A stretch of 22,241 nucleotides of DNA, from assembly GCA_003427395.1 (NCBI GenBank), contig BFEA01000116.1, forward strand, positions 2,383,610 to 2,405,850, in the 5' to 3' direction. The DNA comes from Chara braunii. Lineage: Eukaryota > Streptophyta > Charophyceae > Charales > Characeae. Of the stretch, positions 1 through 8,019 are shown in pieces. The notes below the pieces were generated by a model, which was not told the DNA's origin, ran no database searches, and saw only the letters and a list, made by a program, of their open reading frames with translations. Made by a program: the position numbers and the translations under genes. Numbering within the stretch: position 1 is the stretch's first letter; each line of letters begins with the position of its first letter.

Positions 1-56
<56 letters not shown>
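1..56. repeat. (GA)n microsatellite at the left edge
   Basis: Uninterrupted GA dinucleotides run from the first base. The right edge of the window is also a (GA)n tract, so both ends probably mark places where assembly stopped in simple sequence rather than biological borders. Confidence 0.98.
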
Positions 57-59
<3 letters not shown>

Positions 60-153
60 GAAACAAAAATAAAACGCCATCAGCGAGTGTTGCTGTGTGC
101 CACGGCGTAGCCATGGCGGGGTCCACTTGTATATATTAATACATATTTATAAA

Positions 154-577
154 TATTATTAGGGGATAATTTGCAAAATACCCCCGTAAGTTGAGATATG
201 TGCCAAAACGCCCCTGAAAGATGTGGGTAGAGCGGAATGCCCCTCTCACAAAAATAAAAATTTGTGAAATAAGTTCAAATAACCCTCCGGTCGGTTGGAC
301 ACACCATCTTCGTGATATAACCCTGCCGGCAGTGCCGGGTACCATCCAACTTTGCAAAATACCCAGAACTCAGCAACTTCCCTAAGGCCCAGTTGCAAAA
401 GGCCATGCCCAAACGGCGAGGTCCACATCGCAAATTTGCACACCTGCCTGACAGGGGCATAACACAAAGATTTCGGCCCAAAAGGGCATTCCGCTCTACC
501 CACATCCTTCAGGAATCAGGGGCATTTGGCATATATCTCAGCTTATGGGGGTATTCCGCAAATTATCCCTATTATTA
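154..577. mobile_element. hAT-like MITE with 8-bp target duplication
   Basis: The element at 162-569 (408 bp) has long terminal inverted repeats of about 85-95 bp. The left end starts GGGGATAATTTGC, and the right end, read on the other strand, starts GGGATAATTTGCGG. Both arms then share a run of Cs, GAGATATRTGCCAAA and GATGTGGGTAGAGCGGAATG. TATTATTA flanks both sides (154-161 and 570-577). An 8-bp duplication is typical of the hAT superfamily. There is no transposase; the short ORFs inside come from the repeat arms. The superfamily call rests only on duplication length, and AT-rich flanks could match partly by chance. Confidence 0.8.
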
Positions 578-1056
578 AAGATTCTGTAGAGTCCCTTGGG
601 ATATCCATTAAATAATAAAATGATGATTAGCATGTACTGGCAAATGCTTGGTCCTTGTGTTAGCCGGGCCCCCACCAGCGGCCCCAACCCTGCACCCTAA
701 ACCACTAGGGCAAGGGACAAACATGCAAATACCTCCCTCCACCGAGAGAGGTAACCTCCCTTCACCGAAGAGAGGTAGGTAGCTATGCTTGCAGGGGTCC
801 CCTGTATAGCCTTTGTAGTAGTGGTAGGTAGGTAGTGAAAGATAAAAAGGATATGTTCCGTGACATGGCAGACACCACTTAAAATTGAGAGAAAAATATA
901 TATACAGCTGTCCCCCGATGAGGAGACGACAGCTTTATCTATAAAAAGATTAGCATGCCCTCTGCACAAGGATGACACACATAAATCGAGAAATGGTCCA
1001 AATTTTGGCCTCCCTTTCTCATCCATGGGGAGGCTCCAGAGAATCAACAGTTGCTG
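578..1056. other. Non-coding stretch with a short tandem repeat
   Basis: I see no gene here. A 23-24 bp unit (ACCTCCCTYCACCGARAGAGGTA) occurs twice in tandem at 731-777, followed by GTAGGTAG-type simple sequence near 822-836. The 112-116 codon ORFs overlapping this stretch on both strands have no recognisable domain and run into the MITE copy that follows. Confidence 0.6.
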
Positions 1057-1170
1057 CTACTGTCTTCCCCCGAACACAAACGCACCCCGATTATGGATGT
1101 ATACAAGCCATCTTTCCCTTCGATACAGTCATGATGACGGTGCGACAGTGCGGTGTGTTCAGGGGAAGAG
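1057..1170. mobile_element. Diverged copy of the 3692-3919 MITE family (body only)
   Basis: This segment aligns end to end with 3795-3905. Shared landmarks are GTCTTCCC at the left, then GCACCC, GTATAYRAGCCATCTTTCC, TACAGTCATGATGA and a right arm GTGTTnnGGGGAAGA complementary to the left. The outermost GGGCATACTCACACTAC ends of the other copy are absent. It is therefore an older or internally deleted member of the family, and I cannot fix its borders or target duplication. Confidence 0.65.
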
Positions 1171-1451
1171 GGTAGGCTTGCTGCTTGGTGCCAGTTGATA
1201 AATAGATCTACTTGTCCAGAAAAAGCACCAGAAACACATGTACAGAAACACTTTTCAAAAAAAAGTTAGACCATGAACATGGAGTATTGACGTGCGGATG
1301 GGATGGGAGGTGGTCTCATACTCTAGGACACCAACGGCCTACTGCTCCAGGTGATCACTGTGCACTCAGTGACTGGCCTCTACAACACCATGGACTTAAA
1401 AAAAAGATAAAAATAAAAAAATTGAACACGCCATAAGGTATTCAAATCTAT
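1171..1451. other. Unrecognised non-coding stretch
   Basis: Short A-rich runs occur near 1258-1265 and 1398-1421. I see no repeat partner, RNA gene or convincing coding frame. Confidence 0.5.
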
Positions 1452-1624
1452 CAGGGGAGAGGACCCGCTAGCAAAGAGGGTTGGATTGAGCGCCCGAATC
1501 TGTTTTACGGAGAGATGTAGAAAAGCAGGTAAATCGCCACGGTTTGAACCTCTCCACAAACACATCCAGATTCCAGATTCAGGCGGGAAATCAAATCCTC
1601 TTTGCTAGTGGGACCTCGCCCCAG
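1452..1624. mobile_element. Fold-back (inverted-repeat) element
   Basis: The arms at 1452-1502 and 1574-1624 are inverted copies of each other, about 80% matched by eye. Both contain CTAGCAAAGAGG and CGCCYGAATCTG. The arms enclose a loop of about 71 bp, so transcribed RNA could fold into a long hairpin. The loop holds GGTTTGAACC near 1542, which resembles a tRNA T-arm. No clear target duplication is visible, so insertion by transposition is inferred from form alone. Confidence 0.6.
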
Positions 1625-1666
1625 ATGGAACGTTACAAGGTAGGTAGTAGGGTCCTCAACTGAGAT

Positions 1667-1765
1667 AGGATGGAGAGGAGTGGGGGTGCACCAGGGAATA
1701 TTGAGAGGTGGAAGGGTAGGGTCACGTGAAGAATCAGGATAGAGAGGAGTGGGGGTGCACCAGGG
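1667..1765. repeat. Direct repeat pair, 30 bp, 69-bp period
   Basis: AGGATRGAGAGGAGTGGGGG followed by TGCACCAGGG occurs at 1667-1696 and again at 1736-1765 with one difference. The period of 69 bp is a multiple of three, but the surrounding frames show no protein I recognise. Confidence 0.85.
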
Positions 1766-2404
1766 CCAGTCAGTTTGATGATTCTATCGCATGGCCATCG
1801 CCCTTTCAAAAAGGAAAAGGAAAAGAAAGAAAGAAAGAAAGAAAAGTCTGGTACTATGGGAGGGAGAAGAAGGTAGATCTGACTTGTCAGCGTATGATGT
1901 TCAACCCCACCACGCGTCACTCGTATGCAAGCAGGAAAGAGCGAAGCCTGGGGTCATAAAACACCATGGCAATTCGCTGCCATACGACGTCTGTGTGACA
2001 TCCTAGGATGCAGGAAGCACGGGGCCTTCTGACCGTTTGAAGAGGCCATCTTTTTTTTTTTTTTTTTTGACACCAGCACACGTGCCTCTCCAGTGTTTAT
2101 CAATGAAAATGCAAATCTCAGAAAGGTCATCAAGCCCCGATGTCCCCCTTTGCAGTGTTTACCGACAAAAACGGAAACACCAGCGCGGGCATGAAGACCC
2201 CATGTTCCCCCTTGTTTCCATAAAGGCCGTGTGTCCCCCCTTGTTTGAGGCAGATTGCAGGATCAAATCCTGGCGGCTGCACTTTGGACCTTGGAACTTG
2301 GAAAGTGAACAGCATTTTCGACGAACAGGCAAACCAACCAAGAGACAATTAATGCTATTCAAAGCCAGGAACCACTGGAGTATGCTGAGACCCACAGACA
2401 GCTT
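1766..2404. other. Non-coding stretch with poly(T) and a tRNA T-arm-like site
   Basis: A poly(T) run at about 2049-2069 is followed by unique sequence. At 2263-2277, CAGG-ATCAAAT-CCTG forms a stem of at least four pairs with a seven-base loop, as in a tRNA T-arm or RNA polymerase III B box. With the poly(T) run this could be debris of a tRNA-derived SINE. The 157-codon ORF spanning 2037-2510 begins in the poly(T) and includes the direct repeats, so I do not call it a gene. Confidence 0.45.
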
Positions 2405-2557
2405 GGAACCTGTTCCAGTTTCCGACCACGTTCATGCTGTCCATAGCAGTGGTGGAGGAAGTCATGCTGTCAAGGGTTTGGAAGAAATGAAAGATTTTCC
2501 TGCTAGATAACCAGGAACCTATTCCAGTTTAAGCCCAGGTTCATGCTGTCCATAGCA
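2405..2557. repeat. Direct repeat pair of about 44 bp
   Basis: GGAACCTRTTCCAGTTT and GTTCATGCTGTCCATAGCA occur together at 2405-2448 and again at 2514-2557, a period of 109 bp. A third partial match (GTCATGCTGTCAAGGG) lies at 2461. This looks like an old local duplication. Confidence 0.8.
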
Positions 2558-2660
2558 CAATTATGAATCCAGAGGGACCTGGCCCTATGTTGGCAGAATC
2601 AGATGGCAGCTATCATGGGAGACCACGACTGTCAGATTTTTCGCTCTCCCAACTGCACAA

Positions 2661-2865
2661 AATAGTGATGCCTGACCTGGCTGGTGGCTGAATGGGGGCA
2701 CGCTCCTGAAGAAAAACCGGTATTTCAAGCGTTTGAACCCATTATACGGCAGTAAACTAAGGGTAAAAGTTTCCCTTCCTAAAACGTTCAGCATAGTGAT
2801 CCAGGATGTGCCTCGTGGCTGAATGGCATGGACTGCTAAATGAAAGACTCAAGAGCTCCAACCTG
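2661..2865 (+). mobile_element. Two tRNA-like (SINE-type) heads in tandem
   Basis: Two related segments start AGTGAT and carry GTGGCTGAATGG, a fit to the polymerase III A box (TRGCNNARYNGG), at 2685-2696 and 2816-2827. The first is followed by CGTTTGAACCC at 2730-2740, a reasonable B box at tRNA-like spacing. The second has ACTGCTAAA at 2832-2840, resembling the anticodon loop of a Ser(GCU)-type tRNA, but its T-arm is not recognisable. Stems are poorly paired, so these are not functional tRNAs. A tRNA-derived SINE head is the simplest reading. Confidence 0.35.
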
Positions 2866-2901
2866 TTAAGAGAGAGTAAAGAAAGGCTCCCCCCCGCCCC
2901 C

Positions 2902-2906
<5 letters not shown>

Positions 2907-2988
<82 letters not shown>

Positions 2989-2994
2989 AACACA

Positions 2995-3040
<46 letters not shown>
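2907..3040. repeat. Compound (CT)n(CA)n microsatellite
   Basis: About 69 bp of CT switch directly to about 60 bp of CA with a few CAAA interruptions. A second compound tract with the same order lies at 3230-3319. ORFs reading Ser-Leu or Thr-His repeats across it are artefacts. Confidence 0.97.
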
Positions 3041-3050
3041 ATCAATTAAT

Positions 3051-3128
3051 CAAGGGGGGGGGCGCGCCGGCGCTCTCGCCGTGGCCGCTGCCGCCGCGAC
3101 AGCGGCGCTGAATGCGAGCGCCCCCCCT
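3051..3128. repeat. Short GC-rich insert with G-run and C-run ends in an ATCA-rich tract
   Basis: A block of about 78 bp begins with nine Gs and GCGC and ends GCGCCCCCCCT, so its ends are inverted repeats. The interior is almost entirely G and C. AATTAATCAA lies to its left and TCAATCAATCAATTAATC to its right, so it sits inside AT-rich tetranucleotide sequence that it interrupts. It may be a very small TIR insertion or a GC-rich low-complexity block; the flanks are too repetitive to define a target duplication. Confidence 0.4.
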
Positions 3129-3226
3129 CAATCAATCAATTAATCAATCAATCGATCGATCAATCAATCGATTAAGATCGATCTTCATAGATCTACATCG
3201 ATCAAGATCGATCTCAACCGATCATT
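3129..3226. repeat. ATCA/ATCG tetranucleotide-rich tract
   Basis: Repeated ATCAATCA, ATCGATCG and AAGATCGATCT units fill this stretch, giving many small palindromes. An ambiguous base (n) follows at 3229 just before a (CT)n tract, suggesting uncertain assembly or base calling. Confidence 0.8.
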
Positions 3227-3229
3227 TGN

Positions 3230-3319
<90 letters not shown>
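3230..3319. repeat. Second compound (CT)n(CA)n microsatellite
   Basis: CT dinucleotides (3230-3290) pass into CA dinucleotides (to 3319), the same order as at 2907-3040. Directly after it, TAGCTGAATTGG (3327-3338) matches a polymerase III A box and GAGTCGAATCC (3350-3360) resembles a B box. Their spacing is too short for a tRNA. Confidence 0.95.
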
Positions 3320-3322
<3 letters not shown>

Positions 3323-3688
3323 GTGGTAGCTGAATTGGCAAACGGTGCTGAGTCGAATCCTTGTCCCTGCACCTGCCCAACGATCAATGGCTGGTATGAG
3401 AGGTCAGCAGCACATGAGGTCATGTCAGTTTTTCTCATTACGACCATTGTCTTCACATAGTCATTGGTTGTCTTCCGTTCCAGACACCACATCAGCGAGG
3501 CCCCACTTGGGGTGTAGAGCTGAAGTCATAAACAGTTCTGGTCTGTACATTGTACATATGTGTGTCTCTGTTTGCGATACTCTTGTTGTGTGTCCAGGGT
3601 CCGCCGAAAAACGATAAATGCAACTGCCGGAGATGATCTGATGAGTCCGATCCTGCATTGAGTTCCAGGGTCACCTGTGGCACGTGTC

Positions 3689-3922
3689 TAAGGGCATACT
3701 CACACTACGACTTCCTGGACTCAGCTCTGGACGTGATTGTAGTCAGATGCATTCACGTCTGGCGATAGTTGCAGTCAGATACATGCAGGAAAGTGCTGCA
3801 GTCTTCCCTCCAACATAATGCACCCTAATTGTGAATGTATATGAGCCATCTTTCCAGTTAGGTACAGTCATGATGAGGGTGTGTTGTGTTTGGGGGAAGA
3901 CTGTAGTGTGAGTATGCCCTAA
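3689..3922. mobile_element. Harbinger-like (Tourist-type) MITE, 228 bp, TAA target duplication
   Basis: The element spans 3692-3919. Its ends are perfect inverted repeats (GGGCATACTCACACTAC), with TAA on both sides (3689-3691 and 3920-3922). A TWA target and GGG-starting ends fit the PIF/Harbinger superfamily. Just inside the right end is GTCTTCCCCC (minus sense), which recurs as GTCTTCCC at 3801, so the copy seems to be a composite with an extra left segment. The body matches 1057-1170, and the ends match those of the large element at 17199-18851. No coding capacity. Confidence 0.88.
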
Positions 3923-4096
3923 GAGATCAAAGGCTCTACTGCCCCAACTATGCTTCCGGAAGAATTTTACGAACCGTCATCATACATACCCTGACTCCAT
4001 TTACCAAGGGAGCACTGACAGACAGCAGGACAGACAGAAGGATGTCTGGAATGAGCGCATGATGGACAACATGCATGTGAAAATCCTAAAGAAGGG

Positions 4097-4098
<2 letters not shown>
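3923..4098. other. Unrecognised spacer
   Basis: Short unique-looking sequence between the MITE and a (CA)n tract. Nothing recognisable is seen. Confidence 0.5.

Positions 4099-4153
<55 letters not shown>
4099..4153. repeat. (CA)n microsatellite
   Basis: Uninterrupted CA dinucleotides of about 55 bp. Poly(T) of about 23 bp follows at 4244-4266. Confidence 0.97.
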
Positions 4154-4154
<1 letters not shown>

Positions 4155-4356
4155 CACCTTATGGTTCTGGCTTTTGTTACCTTTTCCGAAGTTGGCATGT
4201 GCGTGACCCTCCGCTACGTGTGTTTTTTTGCTTATTCGGAATCTTTTTTTTTTTTTTTTTTTTTTTAATTCCGCCCGCGACAACAGATAGGAGTGATTGT
4301 AAGAGCATGCACTCCTACATTCACCGCGTAGTTGGCTCTTCGGGAGTTTGTTCAGA

Positions 4357-4487
4357 ATTGTGACTGAAAAGTTGGAAGAAGCTGAAAAGAAGCCGCGGGT
4401 GCAAGACAGTGAGATGGAGTAGTTCAAAATGTTGAGGGCTCAGAAAGAACTAAGAGAATTGAGGGAAAACTCCAGTACTGAAAAATA
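4357..4487 (+). pseudogene. Possible remnant of a charged, helical coding region
   Basis: The plus-strand frame starting near 4365 reads a charged stretch (EKLEEAEKKPRVQ), then a stop at 4420, and continues in frame as KMLRAQKELRELREN before a second stop. The composition and spacing of leucines suggest an amphipathic helix or coiled coil. It is short, interrupted and has no recognisable domain, so it may be a remnant of a mobile-element protein or chance. Confidence 0.2.
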
Positions 4488-4516
4488 GAGAGAGAAACTG
4501 TTTCCCCAGCGTGCCC

Positions 4517-4608
4517 TTTTTTTTTTTTTTTTTTTTTGAAAAGAAGCTCCATCTATTGGTGGGGAGCATCACCTGCTGGAAAGCGGGTCCAGCGTCCCTT
4601 GAATGTAC
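4517..4608 (-). mobile_element. 3' tail of a poly(A) retroelement (minus strand)
   Basis: Read on the minus strand, the segment carries GGGACGCTGGACCCGCTTTC, then CTCCCCACCAATAGATGGAG, CTTCTTTTC and a run of about 21 As (4517-4537 as Ts on the plus strand). Parts of this sequence recur at 7755-7800 and 8372-8430, both on the same strand, so it is a repeated 3' untranslated end. A LINE, or a SINE using a LINE tail, is the likely owner. Confidence 0.5.
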
Positions 4609-5236
4609 AATTTGAAAAATGGAAATAAAGGAATCAAGAGCATGAACAAGAACCTAGATTTTGAGGAAAAAACTTGCCAAAAAAAACACTTCGACGGCCA
4701 CAGGATGCATGGGCCCAGCCATTGCTACAGTCCCGTGATGTTTGACGTTTCCACCTCAATGGATATATGCCAGCGCCCCAGGCCCGTTCATCCCAGCACG
4801 TCATGCTGCGGAGGAGGATTAGGATGATGATAAGGAGGGAAAGGAGGAGGAGGAAGTGGAGGGGAATTGGAGGTCAGGGAGGAGGTCTGGGAGGTGGTGA
4901 TGGGCCCACATTGGACCGGTCGGGCACCTGGTCCAGTGATTTTGACAAGATACCACTACCGGTAGCCTCCGCTGAAGGCGGAACTTTTTCGTCTGCAACC
5001 TCAGCATCCAGGCCAGAACTGCACCAAGAAGGCTAAAAGTACAGTTAAGTTTCTGCCTAACAAAATTGCCGAGTTTCCATTCGGCAGTTACCCCTTTTTT
5101 CAGTTGGTTCTTAACAATCCTCACTGTTTGGCAACCGCCGACTCGGGGAACTGCTAGGCCGTCGGTTGGCAAGCGGCTGTTTGGAGTCCGCAATCTGTTG
5201 GTGGGAAGCTGCGAGCCTGCGCCTGCTGGTAGCTGG
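4609..5236. other. Non-coding stretch, purine-rich in the middle
   Basis: An AGGAGGA-rich stretch lies at about 4807-4895. The 171-codon minus-strand ORF (4819-5334) is Ser/Pro-rich because of it and overlaps the EH-like frame in another phase, so I do not call it. Between 5125 and 5235 the sequence has imperfect internal similarities but no clear unit. Confidence 0.45.
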
Positions 5237-5374
5237 GGCCAGCATCCCATGCAGCTCTGATTTGGATAGATATAGTGACTGCTGTACGAAAGCCAATGCA
5301 TCTTTGCAATCAAGATGATGTGTTCCATCCACATCTGTCCAAGCTCTATACCCCAGTGAATTTTGTATGTTACT
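5237..5374 (-). pseudogene. Possible degraded EH-domain (EF-hand-like) exon
   Basis: On the minus strand the frame reads YRAW, then DVDGTHHLDCKDALAFVQQS and LSKSEL. This fits the first EF-hand of EH domains in EHD ATPases and Pan1-type endocytic proteins: Tyr-x-x-Trp, Asp-x-Asp-Gly, a hydrophobic residue four on, Asp-Ala-x-x-Phe, Ser and Leu-Ser-Lys. EH domains bind Asn-Pro-Phe peptides in endocytosis. A few residues between Trp and the calcium loop are missing compared with plant EHD proteins, and the frame then enters low-complexity sequence without a visible splice donor. It could be a lone exon, an exon remnant or coincidence. No other exon is seen nearby. Confidence 0.3.
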
Positions 5375-7309
5375 CAACTATCTAGTGCCTAACAGGAGAA
5401 GTTTAGGTTTAGTTAAGTCTTTTCAAATATCTTCTTGTTTTCCTAATTGTTATGATCCTGGCTATCTTGAAGTACAACAACTCAACGAACGACAATGCAG
5501 TTCAATTGCAACTGAAAAGAAAGACAATGCAGACATTTTGCAGTTCAATTCCAACTGAAATGAAAGAACTTGGAAAAAAACAGGCAAAGGAAGAAGACGA
5601 AGAAGATGAACACCAGCAAAGACCAATGTTAATCCCCCTTCATCCCACAACCATCTCCAACCTCCAATTACTCTCCCAACTTCTTCTCGACAATAATAAC
5701 AATGATAGCAATAAAAGAATGAACCAGAACGAAACGTCCGCATCCTCCCCTTACTGCCAGCCACTCAAGAGGTCTACCATAGCCATCTCGTACATCTCCA
5801 TACTACTTGGTGGAGCAGATGGATATGGCGGACTCTCGGAGTAAAGCTTCGATATTCGAAGGACAGAGCAAAGCTAGCACTACCACCGAAGTCTTCCTTG
5901 TAGGTGCCAACCCCAACTGGGGCCTTCCAGGTGCAGCGCCAACCAAGAAGATGAAGATGCAGACCACAATAGCCAGGTAAGCTCCCCAGTCACTCTCCTC
6001 CTTGCTCACCGTCTTCCTCCTCCTACTACTCCCCCGGAGTCTTCTCCTTGGCCCTCTCGACCATAGCCAAGGTGGAGGGCCAAGCCCACCTTCTTCTTCC
6101 CAAGCGCTTCAATGCCAAGCTCTCGCTCCATCAGCATAACTCCAAACTTGCACGCTGCAAAATGAGGCTGAGCCTCTTGCCCCCACCAAACATATACCCT
6201 CTTCGCGCGTTGGCTACGAGGCTGTGCGTCCTCCCAAGTCTACCGGTACCTCCACCAATTGGAGAGAAAATCATTGCAGACTGATATTCCCCTCTGCAGG
6301 CCCCAGACTCAGACTACTGGACCATTACGCCTAGACTCTAAACCTACTGGACTTCTGAAGTTCACTTCGGCCTCCAAAGGTACTAACTTTTTGTCTTCGT
6401 CTGCCTACCAACCTGCAACTCGAGTGTTTTTCCAACCTACGCGGGCCTAGCGTACTTCTAATTCCCCGCTGCACCCTCACCACAGCACGGCCACAGGCAA
6501 GTACCAGGCTCGTGGGCCTTCCCAGCACACAAGTGCCCTGGCGGGTCACGGACACATCCAAGCAATCATGCAGTCAGGCAAATACACGGAAACTCAGCAA
6601 TCATGCACACACACGTACTTGGAAATCTCAGCAGAATATGGGAATCCCAGCAAGTCACTCAGTCCAGCGGCAAAACTCAGAAAACAGCAGGTCTTTCAGT
6701 CTGTGATTTTGCAGGTCATTACATAATGGACAATAACACAGGATCAGGATGGTTATACCAGAATAAGGAGAAATGTGAGGATTTATCACAATGGCTTAGT
6801 TGTACTAGGATAATAAAAACGCAGCTTCAGAGCTTGTCGGCTGCTTATTTTAGTGTTAAAGAAAAAAACAAAACAAAACTCACCAGATACTGCCTTTGGA
6901 AATGTTTAAGGTGTTTGGGCCTCGAGGCTATCTCCCAAAGGCCATGTGCGCCTTCTTCCTAGAATAGTAACAACATGGATTTCACACGCCAAGAGCAGAC
7001 AACCCCAGGCATTCATTTACCGTTTATATCAAATTACATGGCATTTAATTTAAACCACCAGCACATGGCCCAAGCCAACTTTAGAAGCACAATTGAGTCA
7101 CTCCGAAAAGAATGGAGGGTCAGGCCAAACGGCCCAAAATGGCTGGCGGCGGCAACCAAAACTAAAACAAAAACGCCACACTGACGCTTCAGCAAAACTA
7201 GGCATCCAGTGGGAATCTAGATCGTACAAAAGAAGCATGAATGTTCTGGTCCTTTAACTGCATCATTATTAGAAACAAGTATGGACACGACAGGTTTTGA
7301 GTTCGCAAA
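5375..7309. other. Long stretch without a recognisable gene
   Basis: The most structured part is 5495-5570, where GACAATGCAG and TTCAATTSCAACTGAAA each occur twice. From about 5640 to 6120 the plus strand is rich in short pyrimidine runs. I find no open frame with a recognisable domain, no long inverted repeat and no RNA gene. ORFs here are under 135 codons and compositionally ordinary. The stretch could hold introns or untranslated sequence of a gene outside the window. Confidence 0.45.
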
Positions 7310-7543
7310 GGCAAAAAAAACACGCGCCTGCAAAGAAAACAACCGCCGAGTTCAAAAATGCAATTTCGGTAGAAAAGGATCCATTGAGCCTTTTTTTTTT
7401 TTTTTTTCCCCGTCTGACACCACGACCGACCCCTGTAGTTATGACACCCGGCCTGACACAACGCCTGCAGTACTTTCATAAGTTTCATTGCATTTTTGAA
7501 CTCGGGGGGTGTTTTCTTTGCGGCCGCCTGTTTTTTTTTCGCA
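7310..7543. mobile_element. Fold-back element with a poly(T) loop
   Basis: The arms at about 7311-7366 and 7483-7543 are inverted copies. Both contain GCAAAGAAAACA and CCGAGTTCAAAAATGCAAT, preceded by an A-run and CGCCTG-type sequence. By eye they match at about 80%. The loop of roughly 115 bp carries a poly(T) run at 7390-7407. The form is that of a fold-back MITE. No target duplication is evident. Confidence 0.6.
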
Positions 7544-8019
7544 CATTAGAAACTGAAAGGTGACATCCACATAGTTGCCCCTTTTTTTTCTTTTTCTTTT
7601 TGTTTTTAATTTTTTTTTGAAAAGCTTCAAAATATATTGCAAAACAGCCTGAGAGACGAGGCCGGGGACCTCACAAATCCACCCGGAGTTGCCCTGGCAG
7701 CTTTAGCCAGTTTCGCTTACGAGCCAAGCTCGAAGATCCACCTACTGCACAAGATCCCTCCGTATTTACTGCTGAAAACCGGGTCCAGCGTCCCATGCTT
7801 AAATCCGAAGCTCTCCAAAACAAACCTTTTTTTTCTGTTTATGCAGGCAAGGGGAAATGGCAATCTGAGTCAGAAGGACAAGACAACAGATGAGACAACA
7901 GACTGGAATTTTGGCCCGTGCACAGCCTTCACTAAACCAGCCTGCCTGCAGCCCATCCAATACAATTGGAGGACTAATGCCCATGCGCAGAGTTCTCGTC
8001 CGAGCTGGTGGTTTAACAC
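7544..8019. other. T-rich segment and unrecognised sequence, with a retroelement-tail match
   Basis: A T-rich run lies at 7581-7618. At 7767-7800 the minus-strand sequence GGGACGCTGGACCCGGTTTT matches the 3' tail motif at 4548-4608, so at least one more truncated element end is buried here. No gene is seen. Confidence 0.4.

Noticed and set aside
731-777. CRISPR-like repeat
   Set aside because: Only two adjacent copies without spacers, in a eukaryotic setting.
2037-2510. 157-codon plus-strand ORF
   Set aside because: It starts in poly(T), runs into a 44-bp direct repeat and has no recognisable domain.
2816-2865. tRNA-Ser(GCU) gene
   Set aside because: Only the D-arm and anticodon loop resemble a tRNA. 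The anticodon stem is mispaired and no T-arm or acceptor stem is present.
2757-3111. ORFs of Ser-Leu, Thr-His, Arg-Glu or Cys-Val repeats
   Set aside because: These are translations of (CT)n and (CA)n microsatellites.
4819-5334. 171-codon minus-strand ORF
   Set aside because: It has low-complexity Ser/Pro composition from an AGGAGG-rich stretch, no domain, and overlaps a better-supported EH-like frame in another phase.
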